Source of the DNA: Desulfocapsa sp.
Lineage (GTDB): Bacteria > Desulfobacterota > Desulfobulbia > Desulfobulbales > Desulfocapsaceae
Direction: 5' to 3'
Assembly (NCBI GenBank): GCA_030635405.1
Contig: DAOVZA010000022.1
Span: 1-12,031, forward strand
Length of the DNA: 12,031 bases
Shown: piece after piece, positions 1 through 6,386 of the stretch
How the letters are laid out: the number at the start of each line of letters is the position of its first letter
How positions within the stretch are numbered: position 1 is the stretch's first letter
Program-made: the position numbers and the translations under genes
Notes under the pieces: model-generated
What the model saw: the letters and a program-made list of their open reading frames with translations, nothing else
What the model was told of the DNA's origin: nothing
The model's database searches: none

Positions 1-197
1 ACTCTGTATCTGTAGCAAAAGCTACCAAGATGAGCCCTGAGGAACTTGAAGGGAAAATCACCATCGGTGTTCTTGCAGATGTTGATAAACCAATATCAAC
101 CGAAGAGTATAATCGAGTTGCTGGTGAGGCCAGAAAGAAAGCTGAGAAAATCACCAAAGCCAAAGAGAAAAATGGAGTTAAGCGCTATGAAGAGTGA
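1..197 (+). CDS. korB: 2-oxoacid:ferredoxin oxidoreductase beta subunit, C-terminal end (partial)
   Basis: The reading frame is open from the window edge (first full codon at 3) to TGA at 195-197, giving the last 64 residues. The segment contains KMSPEELEGKITIGVLADVD followed by a Lys/Glu-rich tail ending RYEE. From memory, KMSPEELEGK...IGxL is typical of the C-terminal tail of KorB-type subunits, which lies after the thiamine-diphosphate domain. That domain itself is outside the window. The enzyme oxidatively decarboxylates a 2-oxoacid, probably 2-oxoglutarate, to acyl-CoA with reduction of ferredoxin in the cytoplasm. The assignment is supported by the gamma subunit gene that follows in the usual beta-gamma order, with an 11-nt overlap. 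The substrate cannot be decided from this tail; a subunit of a related 2-oxoacid oxidoreductase is the alternative. Confidence 0.72.
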   Translation, partial: SVSVAKATKMSPEELEGKITIGVLADVDKPISTEEYNRVAGEARKKAEKITKAKEKNGVKRYEE

Positions 198-780
198 TGA
201 ACGATATGAAATACGATTCAGCGGCTCTGGTGGGCAGGGAATAATTACTGCAGCAGTTGTAATGGCAGATGCAGTAGGAGCTTTTGACAACAAGCATGTC
301 TGCCAGACTCAGAGTTATGGTCCTGAGGCTCGAGGTGGAAAAAGTAAGGCTGAGGTTGTAATCTCAGAATCACCCATTGATTACCCAAAAGCATTGCGAG
401 TTGATTTACTTCTTGCAATGACTCAAACGGCATGCGATGCTTATTTTTCGGATATTAAATCAAATGGCCTGCTTGTGGTTGATGGTGGACTGGTTAAACA
501 ACTCCCTACAAGTCGTTCGGTTTCCATTCCTTTTACTCAGATAGCCAAGGAAAAAACTGGAAGAGAGCTTGTAGCCAATATGGTTGCACTTGGTGCTGTT
601 GGGTATCTTTGTGGTCAGGTTTCGCTTGAAGGATTGGAAAAAGCGTTGCTTTCAAGGGTTCCGAAGGGAACTGAAAAAATGAATTCAAAAGCTCTACGGG
701 CAGGAATTGCAGAGGCAAAAAAGATTGACCTTAGTCTTTTGCCAAAATCAGTTATGTCTGAATGGGACGACGAACTATAA
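187..780 (+). CDS. korC: 2-oxoacid:ferredoxin oxidoreductase gamma subunit (KorC-like)
   Basis: This 197-residue protein is the small gamma subunit of a four-part 2-oxoacid:ferredoxin oxidoreductase. Together with the alpha, beta and ferredoxin-like delta subunits it converts a 2-oxoacid (likely 2-oxoglutarate) plus CoA to acyl-CoA. Visible family marks are the N-terminal FSGSGGQGII loop (residues 11-20) and SYGPEARGGKSKAEVVIS (43-60), both characteristic of the pyruvate/ketoisovalerate oxidoreductase gamma domain; the length is also normal. I chose ATG 187 because MKSDERYEIRFSG starts just before the conserved fold, and GGAG lies at 173-176 (10-nt spacing). The frame is open further upstream to 46, but that part lies entirely inside the beta-subunit gene in another frame and looks non-coding. 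The overlap with korB suggests translational coupling. Substrate specificity is inferred. Confidence 0.88.
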   Translation: MKSDERYEIRFSGSGGQGIITAAVVMADAVGAFDNKHVCQTQSYGPEARGGKSKAEVVISESPIDYPKALRVDLLLAMTQTACDAYFSDIKSNGLLVVDGGLVKQLPTSRSVSIPFTQIAKEKTGRELVANMVALGAVGYLCGQVSLEGLEKALLSRVPKGTEKMNSKALRAGIAEAKKIDLSLLPKSVMSEWDDEL

Positions 781-795
781 CAAATAAACAGATAG

Positions 796-1101
796 ATGGA
801 TAAAATACTAAATGTTTTACCCGATGGTGTGGCTCTTGTCGTTTTAGCAGTTTGTGTCGTTCTTCTGCTAATAGGGGTTTTCTTGAGCTCGACCATGAGG
901 TCCCAGGTAACTAAGGGATCCATCTATCTTTTAATTATTGCCGGTGTTTTGGCCGGTTACTACTTCTTTACAGGAAATTCACCAGCCGACATACCCACAA
1001 GTGTTGATACTTTCTTCAATGCTCCACGGGAGCCGGAAAAGGGGACCCATAAATATTACACTGATCCCGAGAAACGATATGGCGATTCTATAAAAGATTA
1101 G
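796..1101 (+). CDS. small two-helix membrane protein of unknown function
   Basis: I do not recognise this 101-residue protein. It has two clear hydrophobic segments, roughly residues 9-31 (LPDGVALVVLAVCVVLLLIG and on) and 42-59 (SIYLLIIAGVLAGYYFFTG). A short basic loop (RSQVTK) joins them, and a polar tail of about 40 residues is rich in Pro, Asp, Lys and Tyr. By the positive-inside rule the loop is probably cytoplasmic, which would put both ends outside, but the tail is also charged, so topology is uncertain. It starts 15 nt after korC on the same strand and ends at a probable terminator, so it is likely the last gene of the kor operon. There is no good Shine-Dalgarno sequence before ATG 796. 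A membrane partner of the oxidoreductase complex is only a guess from position. Confidence 0.7.
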   Translation: MDKILNVLPDGVALVVLAVCVVLLLIGVFLSSTMRSQVTKGSIYLLIIAGVLAGYYFFTGNSPADIPTSVDTFFNAPREPEKGTHKYYTDPEKRYGDSIKD

Positions 1102-1128
1102 CCTTTCCTAGAGAGGGCAGTCTTTTTT
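1092..1128. terminator. probable bidirectional intrinsic terminator between convergent genes
   Basis: The arms AAAAGATTAGCC (1092-1103) and GGCAGTCTTTT (1116-1126) pair over 11 bp, with one bulged A at 1100 and a 12-nt loop. The plus strand then runs into a T tract (1123-1128). On the minus strand the other arm provides a weaker T-rich run. The hairpin overlaps the last codons or stop codons of both convergent genes (stops at 1099-1101 on plus and 1108-1110 on minus). It is the only candidate between the two transcription units. The stem is partly A/T, so strength is uncertain. Confidence 0.5.
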
Positions 1129-1869
1129 AGGCTTGTATCTTTTTCCTACTGATGCAGCATAAAGTATTGATTCTTCCTCGGGGTCAATCCCTAAGAGGTC
1201 GTTTACCTCATCGTCGTAAAATGCTGCGACAGGACAGCCGCCACTTCCTGTGGCTTCAGCTGCCAAAAGGACATTCTGGCAAATATGTCCCGCGTCAAGC
1301 AGCATATAGCGCATTCCACGGTTTCCATATTTACTCATGCAACGCCTAAATACAGAAGTCCAAAGAAAGACCACAGCAGATTGAGCCATGAATTTCTGAT
1401 TGAGACATGCACTTGCCACAGTATCGGCACTATCAGTTTCAGAAAGTATATCAAGCGAAAAGCTCTCAACATCGAAATGATACAGGCCAGGGGCAAGACC
1501 CTTTACCAGATTTATGCTTAGATATGTTTCTATTGGATATAGAGCGCCTCCAGACGGTGCTGTCCTAAAGGTATAGCTACCTGACTTTGCAGTTATTCCC
1601 TGGCTGGCCCATAACATAAAAGAAAGTTCATCAATTGTTATTGGCTCAAGAAGATACTTGCGTAAAGATCTTCTTGATTGCAGAAGTGGAGCTATACGTG
1701 CTTCTTTGAGATCCCAGTTGCGAGGAAGTTCAAATCTTGTTGAGTTTGGGTATTTTTTAAAGGTATCAACCTCAGCAATTGCTGGTCGCTGTGCTTGTTT
1801 TATGGTCTTTCGATCATAGGCCGTTTCACGCAAATACTTGTACCCACTACATGATTCAAGTTCAGGCAT
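1108..1869 (-). CDS. SagB-type FMN-dependent dehydrogenase (stand-alone)
   Basis: A 253-residue protein of the SagB/ThcOx branch of the nitroreductase fold. These cytoplasmic FMN enzymes oxidise azolines to azoles in thiazole/oxazole-modified peptides, but many stand-alone members have no known substrate. Visible marks are YLRETAYDR (residues 12-20, like the N-terminal YHxxTxxxR of the family), RRSLRKY (66-72, FMN phosphate-binding region), APSGGALYPIETYL (104-117, highly typical of SagB) and DAGHICQNVLLAAEATG (192-208). ATG 1869 is preferred because GAGGTG (plus-strand 1874-1879) precedes it at good spacing. Upstream ATG 1881 has no well-spaced site, and the frame open to 1932 lies inside rlmN. 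The start overlaps the rlmN end by 8 nt, so it is probably coupled. No SagC/D-type cyclodehydratase or precursor peptide is seen nearby, so its substrate is unknown. Confidence 0.85.
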   Translation of the reverse strand: MPELESCSGYKYLRETAYDRKTIKQAQRPAIAEVDTFKKYPNSTRFELPRNWDLKEARIAPLLQSRRSLRKYLLEPITIDELSFMLWASQGITAKSGSYTFRTAPSGGALYPIETYLSINLVKGLAPGLYHFDVESFSLDILSETDSADTVASACLNQKFMAQSAVVFLWTSVFRRCMSKYGNRGMRYMLLDAGHICQNVLLAAEATGSGGCPVAAFYDDEVNDLLGIDPEEESILYAASVGKRYKPKKDCPL

Positions 1870-2935
1870 TTTGCACCTCATTTCCTTTATGTTTAGCAAG
1901 TTGGCCACATGCCGCCGATATATCTTCTCCACGACTGGTACGAATAAAAACAGAATAGCCGGCGTCTCTTACAATTTGTTGAAAAGCATATACCCGGTTT
2001 CTTGAAGGACTTTTAAAAGGCAACCCGGGGGATTCGTTATAGGGAAGAAGATTGATTTTACAGGGGATATCTTTAAGAATATTTGCAAGTTCAGATGCTT
2101 GTTCATCCGAGTCGTTAATATCTTTCAATAAAATATATTCAAACATTATTCTCTTACGTTTTGCCATGGGATAATCGCGGCAGGCCTGTAATAATTCATC
2201 GAGCGGGTAACGATTGTTAACCGGCATGAGACTGTCTCTTGTTGAGTCATCTACAGCATGCAGGGAAATAGCCAGGTTCACATCAGTTTTTTCTCCAAGT
2301 TCAAGCATCTTATTGACTATTCCACATGTGGAAACAGTGATACGCCTGTTGGTCATATCAAGTCCACGTTGTTCGGTGAGAATAGAAATGGATTTGATCA
2401 GGTTTTCTAAATTGTTAAGTGGCTCTCCCATCCCCATAAATACTATGTTGGTTACACGGTCAGGGCCAATCAACTTTCCCTTAGGTTCATTGCGAAGGAA
2501 ATCACCTACAAAACATACCTGATTGACAATTTCTGATGGCGTAAGATTCCTGACAAATCCCATGGTGGCAGTAAGACAGAAAGAACAGTTCATGGCACAA
2601 CCAACCTGTGATGACACACACAGAGTATTTCGATCAGACTCAGGGATTAAAACCGATTCGATCATCTTGCCATCATCAAGCACAAAACCAAATTTCACGC
2701 AACCATCCTTGGAACGTTGAATAAGTGGATCGCTAAATTGAGACATCATTGCATGTTCACTAAGAACTTCACGGAACTTCTTAGCCAAATCAGTCATTTG
2801 TGCAAAATCTGTGATGCCGGGCCTGTATAACCAGGACATAATCTGTCTGCCACGAAAAGCTGGTTGACCAAGGGACTCCACATAGTCAACCAATTCGTCC
2901 TGAGTGAGATTTCGTAAATCGGTTTTTTTATTCAT
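1862..2935 (-). CDS. rlmN: dual-specificity RNA methyltransferase RlmN
   Basis: A 357-residue radical SAM enzyme that methylates C2 of adenine 2503 in 23S rRNA and, in E. coli, A37 of some tRNAs. The [4Fe-4S] motif CX3CX2C is Cys113, Cys117, Cys120 (CAMNCSFC). The two other cysteines needed for the methyl-transfer mechanism align with a constant offset of 12 to E. coli Cys118 and Cys355: here Cys106 and Cys343 (AACGQLAKH). Other marks are VFMGMGEPLNN (the GxGEP motif of the radical SAM core) and RRITVSTCGIV. Length is normal and the protein looks intact. It begins 3 nt after the stop of the upstream radical SAM gene, with no clear Shine-Dalgarno sequence, which suggests coupled translation. 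Cfr-type C8 methylation is less likely given the RlmN-like sequence and housekeeping setting. Confidence 0.96.
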   Translation of the reverse strand: MNKKTDLRNLTQDELVDYVESLGQPAFRGRQIMSWLYRPGITDFAQMTDLAKKFREVLSEHAMMSQFSDPLIQRSKDGCVKFGFVLDDGKMIESVLIPESDRNTLCVSSQVGCAMNCSFCLTATMGFVRNLTPSEIVNQVCFVGDFLRNEPKGKLIGPDRVTNIVFMGMGEPLNNLENLIKSISILTEQRGLDMTNRRITVSTCGIVNKMLELGEKTDVNLAISLHAVDDSTRDSLMPVNNRYPLDELLQACRDYPMAKRKRIMFEYILLKDINDSDEQASELANILKDIPCKINLLPYNESPGLPFKSPSRNRVYAFQQIVRDAGYSVFIRTSRGEDISAACGQLAKHKGNEVQNA

Positions 2936-2938
2936 TTT

Positions 2939-3808
2939 TTAAAGGGCTCGAAAGTGTTCGGGAACCAGAGATTGCTTTCCAAGAAGAGCCTGGTTAATAA
3001 GTTTAAGGATAGCATCACGATCTCGTGGCAATCTCCCGGAAATCGGTAAATAATTAGAGGCGTGATTTGCCATGAACTGGACAGGTTTGCAATGAATATT
3101 TTGAATTAACTCTTGAAGCTCAAGAAGCATTCCATGGGAATCAGGGATTTTAAAATCACCTGACTCAAATTGAAGACCAAGCTCGGTGTTACCAAGCGGC
3201 ATCAGACAGAGCGCAGCAATCTGCTTTGGCTCCATAAGACTCAGTACCCTTGCACTTTCACGTGCATGGCGAAGACTTCCTTCAATTCCAGCTAATCCGA
3301 GAAGCACTGTCACAGATAGAAAAATACCGGCTTCTTTCACGAGCTGTCCAGCGTGAATCATGGAGTCATCGGTTTCACCTTTCTTTACATCAGAAAGGAC
3401 TTTATTGTCGCCGCTTTCAAGCCCCATGTAAATACGGTGTAATCCAAGTTCCTTAAGAGCCTTCAAGTCATCGACGGATTTTGCACGTATGGCCTTTGCG
3501 TTTCCGTAAAGAGCTATACGGTTCACATGAGGAAGTTTCTCTCTTATCAACTTGAATAGGGCAACCAAGCGCTTTTGTGAAAGAATAAGGACGTCACCGT
3601 CTGCCAGAAAGACACGTTTTTGATTTCTGCAGTGTCTTGAAGCAAACGTTATATTCTCAAGAACTTCCTCATCGCTACGGATACGGAAGTTCTTATCTTT
3701 ATAGGCGCCACAAAACGTACACTTGTTGTGTGAGCAGCCAACAGTTATCTGCAGAATAATAGAATTCGCTTCACTTGGAGGTCGAATTATATTTCCATCG
3801 TAAATCAC
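2939..3808 (-). CDS. radical SAM protein, Elp3/MiaB/NifB-like domain, unknown substrate
   Basis: A 289-residue protein with an iron-sulfur motif near the N terminus, GCSHNKCTFCGAYKDK, with cysteines 25, 30 and 33. The spacing is CX4CX2C rather than the usual CX3CX2C. From memory this CSHNxCxFC form is typical of a widespread COG1032-like radical SAM family with no firm function. Downstream features fit an Elp3-type partial TIM barrel: NRIALYGNAKAIRAKS, LKELGLHRIYMGLESGDNKVL (the GxES-type strand) and VLLGLAG. There is no B12-binding, TRAM or SPASM domain and no second cysteine cluster. The start codon is GTG at 3808, with GGA about 7 nt upstream. It sits 15 nt after serC and 3 nt before rlmN, so it is co-transcribed. 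The fold is certain; reaction and substrate are not known. Confidence 0.85.
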   Translation of the reverse strand: MIYDGNIIRPPSEANSIILQITVGCSHNKCTFCGAYKDKNFRIRSDEEVLENITFASRHCRNQKRVFLADGDVLILSQKRLVALFKLIREKLPHVNRIALYGNAKAIRAKSVDDLKALKELGLHRIYMGLESGDNKVLSDVKKGETDDSMIHAGQLVKEAGIFLSVTVLLGLAGIEGSLRHARESARVLSLMEPKQIAALCLMPLGNTELGLQFESGDFKIPDSHGMLLELQELIQNIHCKPVQFMANHASNYLPISGRLPRDRDAILKLINQALLGKQSLVPEHFRAL

Positions 3809-3823
3809 GTAAGATCCAATTTG

Positions 3824-4909
3824 TCAGGCAGCGTTGTTAGCCTCAAATTCTTTCATGAACTCAACGAGTTTAACAACACCATCTCGTGGGAAGGCATTGT
3901 AGATTGATGCACGACATCCACCAATGGAACGATGTCCTTTAAGTCCATTTAATCCAATTTCTACAGCTTCAGCGATGAATTTTGCTTCAAGCTCAGCGCT
4001 TGGCAAATTAAAAGGAATATTCATTAAGGAACGAGAGTCTTTTTCTGCATGACCACGGTAATAGTCAGTTCCATCAATACAATTATAAAGGAGACCGGCT
4101 TTTTCAATATTAATCTTTTCCATGGCTTCAACTCCGCCTTTGCCTTTTAGCCATTTCAAAACTTCACCCACTGCATAAATAGAGAAGCATGGTGGAGTGT
4201 TAAACATTGATCCTTTGTCAGCGTGAGTTCTGTAATTCAGCATGGTGGGGATGTTGTCACTTACTTTATCTAGCAAATCATCTCGTATGATAACGATGGT
4301 TACGCCAGAGGGACCCATGTTTTTCTGAGCGCCGGCAAAAATTATCCCAAATTTTGAAACATCAATCTTTCTGGATAAAATATCAGAAGACATGTCAGAA
4401 ATGAGATCAATATCAGTCTTTGGAAATTCAGGGAACTGAGTACCATAAATGGTATTATTACTGACGAAGTAGAGATATTCGGAATCGCCGTCAATTGTGT
4501 ATTCGTCCTGAGTTGGGACACGGTTAAACGTTTGCTCTTCACTGGAGTAGGCAACTTCTATATCACCAAAGAGCTTAGCCTCTTTAATTGCTTTTTTTGC
4601 CCATGTCCCTGTGTTTAAGTAGGTTGCCTTCTGCCCCTTTTTTAAAAGATTCATGGGGATCATAAAAAACTGACTTGAAGCCCCGCCCTGTAGAAAAAGG
4701 ACCTTATAGTTGTCAGGGATTTCCATCAGTTCTCTTAACAAACTTTCAGTGGTGTCGGCTACTGCCATGAATTCTTTGGAGCGGTGACTTATTTCAATGA
4801 GTCCAATACCTGTTTCTTTAAAGTTTACTATATCTTTTGATGCCTGTTCTAAGACTTCAACTGGAAGTGTTGCGGGACCAGGACTAAAATTATACACGCG
4901 ATCAGCCAT
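3824..4909 (-). CDS. serC: phosphoserine aminotransferase
   Basis: This 361-residue PLP enzyme converts 3-phosphohydroxypyruvate and glutamate to phosphoserine and 2-oxoglutarate in serine synthesis. The related 4-phosphohydroxythreonine step in PLP synthesis is also catalysed by SerC in some bacteria. Visible marks are YNFSPGPATLP (residues 6-16), LFLQGGASSQF (71-81, phosphate-binding loop), SDMSSDILSR (171-180) and FAGAQKNMGPSG (191-202), with Lys196 as the expected Schiff-base lysine (E. coli Lys198). Length matches the family. I chose ATG 4909 because AAGGAG (plus-strand 4917-4922) precedes it by 7 nt and the protein starts at the conserved N terminus; the open frame up to 4990 adds a non-conserved extension. 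It is the first gene of the serC-radical SAM-rlmN-sagB run. No serA is in the window. Confidence 0.96.
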   Translation of the reverse strand: MADRVYNFSPGPATLPVEVLEQASKDIVNFKETGIGLIEISHRSKEFMAVADTTESLLRELMEIPDNYKVLFLQGGASSQFFMIPMNLLKKGQKATYLNTGTWAKKAIKEAKLFGDIEVAYSSEEQTFNRVPTQDEYTIDGDSEYLYFVSNNTIYGTQFPEFPKTDIDLISDMSSDILSRKIDVSKFGIIFAGAQKNMGPSGVTIVIIRDDLLDKVSDNIPTMLNYRTHADKGSMFNTPPCFSIYAVGEVLKWLKGKGGVEAMEKINIEKAGLLYNCIDGTDYYRGHAEKDSRSLMNIPFNLPSAELEAKFIAEAVEIGLNGLKGHRSIGGCRASIYNAFPRDGVVKLVEFMKEFEANNAA

Positions 4910-4975
4910 TTTTTTGCTCCTTCTGAAAAAAAGTAATACCTGAATTGTTAGGAAACTGTTATAAAAGAGTTTGCT

Positions 4976-5000
4976 TAAATTCCGACACATCAGGAATTTA
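4976..5000. repeat. 8-bp inverted repeat in the serC leader
   Basis: TAAATTCC (4976-4983) and GGAATTTA (4993-5000) are perfect inverted copies separated by 9 nt. If serC transcription begins near 5015, this lies at the start of the mRNA as a short AU-rich hairpin. As DNA it could be an operator just downstream of the start point. No T tract follows, so it does not look like a terminator. Confidence 0.45.
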
Positions 5001-5021
5001 CTTCAGGACTATATATTTAAG

Positions 5022-5049
5022 ATTATAAGATAATAGTCGCTGCCAATAA
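5022..5049 (-). promoter_or_regulatory. candidate sigma70-type promoter for serC operon
   Basis: Read on the minus strand, a perfect TATAAT (-10, plus-strand 5022-5027) is preceded by TTATTG (-35, 5044-5049) with a 16-nt spacer. Transcription would begin near 5015, giving a leader of about 105 nt before the serC start at 4909. The -10 match is exact but the -35 is weak and the region is AT-rich, so chance matches are likely. Confidence 0.35.
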
Positions 5050-5072
5050 TTTGTTGTAATTAAAAGACAGCC

Positions 5073-5086
5073 ACATGATTTCATGT
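5073..5086. repeat. 14-bp palindrome, candidate operator
   Basis: ACATGATTTCATGT consists of two perfect 6-bp arms around a central TT. It lies upstream of the preferred GGDEF start (5132) and about 24 nt upstream of the candidate serC -35 element, so it could serve either gene. The alternative GGDEF start ATG 5075 falls inside it. The same 6-TT-6 layout with different bases occurs at 6455-6468. Confidence 0.35.
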
Positions 5087-5131
5087 AGTTGGTGTTACCA
5101 TATTCCAGCCTCTTCGTCACCTGTAGACTTT

Positions 5132-5902
5132 ATGAAACCAGACCGAATCAATCTATTTATCCAGATTCTTCTTGGCAGTGCATTACTCCTTGGGATTGTC
5201 CTTGGTGTGATAGATTTTTATTCTTTATCTGGTTCAGGTGATGAGCATTCCTTCTGGAAAACACTACATAAAGTATCTCTTACAGATAGTATAATACTTG
5301 TTGTAGTGCTCTTCGTAGCAAACCTTCTGTTTTTCAAATTCAGGAATCAAACATCACAGAATTCTAGCCATATAGATCTGCTGACTGGTGTTGTTACACG
5401 ACATGCTTTTGGCGAGATGTTTAATCAAGCCATGAAAAGTGCTAAAGAATCAAAAAGGCCATTGTCAGTGCTCATGGTTGATGTCGATCATTTTAGAACT
5501 GTCAACGAACGCCATGGCCATCAAATTGGTGATGAATTGCTTGCCATGCTGAGTCAAGCCATAGCATCTGTTCTTCGCCCACAGGATATAACCTGCAGGT
5601 GGGAAGGGGATTGCTTTCTTATTCTTTTAAAAGATTGCTCGATAGAGGATAGCTGTAAGATAGCAGAAACAATGATTAAACATATTGGTGCTCAGACTCT
5701 TGACAGTAACGAAAAGAAAATTAAAATCACGACCAGTATCGGAGTTGCCCAGATGGTTTCCAGTGATGACACAGTCTCTTTAGTGTCTCGTGCCGAAACC
5801 GGACTATATAGTGCTCAAGATGGTGGTCGTAACACTTACGCCATTGGATACGACTGGATTCTAATTGACTACAGTTACGATCCTATTTTACTTCCTGCTT
5901 AA
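5132..5902 (+). CDS. membrane protein with degenerate GGDEF domain (probably non-catalytic)
   Basis: A 256-residue protein with two membrane helices (about residues 6-28 and 52-69), which bracket a short periplasmic loop of about 23 residues, and one cytoplasmic GGDEF domain (about 80-237). Kept features are DLLTG (82-86), the metal-site strand VDVDHF, base-contact residues in NERHGHQIGDELL, and the C-terminal ETGLYSAQDGGRNTY. The signature itself is EGDCF (158-162, bases 5603-5617) instead of GG(D/E)EF: the first Gly is Glu and the metal-binding Glu is Cys. The product-binding RxxD inhibitory site is intact as RPQD (149-152), exactly five residues before the signature. I infer loss of diguanylate cyclase activity and a possible c-di-GMP or GTP sensing role. 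The start is uncertain: ATG 5075 adds 19 residues, and neither start has a good Shine-Dalgarno sequence. The 3' end overlaps trmL by 15 bp. Confidence 0.85.
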   Translation: MKPDRINLFIQILLGSALLLGIVLGVIDFYSLSGSGDEHSFWKTLHKVSLTDSIILVVVLFVANLLFFKFRNQTSQNSSHIDLLTGVVTRHAFGEMFNQAMKSAKESKRPLSVLMVDVDHFRTVNERHGHQIGDELLAMLSQAIASVLRPQDITCRWEGDCFLILLKDCSIEDSCKIAETMIKHIGAQTLDSNEKKIKITTSIGVAQMVSSDDTVSLVSRAETGLYSAQDGGRNTYAIGYDWILIDYSYDPILLPA

Positions 5903-6349
5903 GGCCTGATACAGGACAATCCCTGCAGTCATTGCAAGATTAAGGCTTCTGATATTTGCATTAGGCATAGGTAAAGTAAAGCACCGATCAGAATAGAGTT
6001 CAAGAAGGTCTTCAGGTAAACCCTTTGTTTCTTTTCCAAATACAAGAAAATCTCCAGGCATGAATTCTGCTTCAAGATACGATCTATCAGTTTTTGTGGT
6101 AAGAAAGTACAAACGATTTTCATCCTGTACTTTTAAGAAGTCATCAAGAGAATCCCAGTATTTGATATCAACAAATTTCCAATAATCGAGTCCGGCGCGT
6201 TTAAGATGTTTGTTATCTGTTGAAAAGCCAAGTGGATGCACAAGGTGGAGGACAGTGTTAGTTGCACCACATAACCTTGCTATTGATCCCGTGTTTGGAG
6301 GAATTTCTGGTTCGACCAATACGATGTTAAATGGCTTATTGCTGGTCAT
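5888..6349 (-). CDS. trmL: tRNA (cytidine/uridine-34 2'-O)-methyltransferase TrmL
   Basis: A 153-residue SPOUT-class (SpoU) methyltransferase that 2'-O-methylates the wobble nucleotide 34 of tRNA-Leu isoacceptors using S-adenosylmethionine. Visible motifs are EPEIPPNTGSIARLCGATN (residues 13-31), LVFGKETKGLP (102-111), and the trefoil-knot segment LPMPNANIRSLNLAMTAGIVLYQ (126-148). The short length, with no RNA-binding extension, is typical of TrmL (E. coli about 157 residues) as opposed to TrmH or RlmB. ATG 6349 is the natural start; AAGGA at plus-strand 6361-6365 is rather far (11 nt). It is a single gene on the minus strand, divergent from lysC, and its last 15 bp run antisense to the GGDEF gene. 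Confidence 0.94.
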   Translation of the reverse strand: MTSNKPFNIVLVEPEIPPNTGSIARLCGATNTVLHLVHPLGFSTDNKHLKRAGLDYWKFVDIKYWDSLDDFLKVQDENRLYFLTTKTDRSYLEAEFMPGDFLVFGKETKGLPEDLLELYSDRCFTLPMPNANIRSLNLAMTAGIVLYQALSRK

Positions 6350-6386
6350 ATTGTTTTAAGTCCTTCTAAGAAAAAGTTGCATTTTT

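Larger units (their letters stand above)
4910..5131. other. divergent intergenic region between serC and the GGDEF gene
   Basis: About 220 bp of AT-rich sequence separate serC (minus) from the GGDEF gene (plus). It holds the serC ribosome site (4917-4922), an 8-bp inverted repeat (4976-5000), a candidate serC promoter (5022-5049) and a 14-bp palindrome (5073-5086). The GGDEF frame is open back to ATG 5075, so 5075-5131 may instead be coding. I see no convincing plus-strand promoter, no RNA gene and no riboswitch. Confidence 0.6.

Noticed and set aside
46..186. N-terminal extension of the korC reading frame back to ATG 46
   Set aside because: It lies wholly inside the beta-subunit gene in another frame and matches no gamma-subunit sequence; ATG 187 with GGAG at 173-176 fits the family start.
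615..923. Antisense open frame of about 100 codons across the end of korC and the small membrane gene
   Set aside because: Composition follows the sense genes, there is no ribosome site and no recognisable product; a shadow frame.
1102..1107. Hidden precursor peptide gene next to the SagB-type gene
   Set aside because: Only 6 bp separate it from the convergent gene, and it overlaps rlmN on the other side; no Cys/Ser/Thr-rich short frame with a ribosome site is seen nearby.
1870..1932. Upstream extension of the SagB-type gene into rlmN
   Set aside because: This would be a 71-nt overlap with the conserved end of rlmN, and the extra residues are unlike the family; ATG 1869 has a well-placed GAGGTG.
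2214..2720. Two plus-strand open frames opposite rlmN
   Set aside because: rlmN is intact with all catalytic residues on the minus strand; these frames have no signals of their own.
4910..4990. Upstream extension of the serC frame
   Set aside because: The strong AAGGAG site at 4917-4922 serves ATG 4909, and conserved SerC sequence begins there; the extension overlaps the inverted repeat in the leader.
5904..5914. CCTGATACAGG hairpin near the GGDEF and trmL ends as a terminator
   Set aside because: The stem has only 4 bp with a 3-nt loop and no T tract on either strand.
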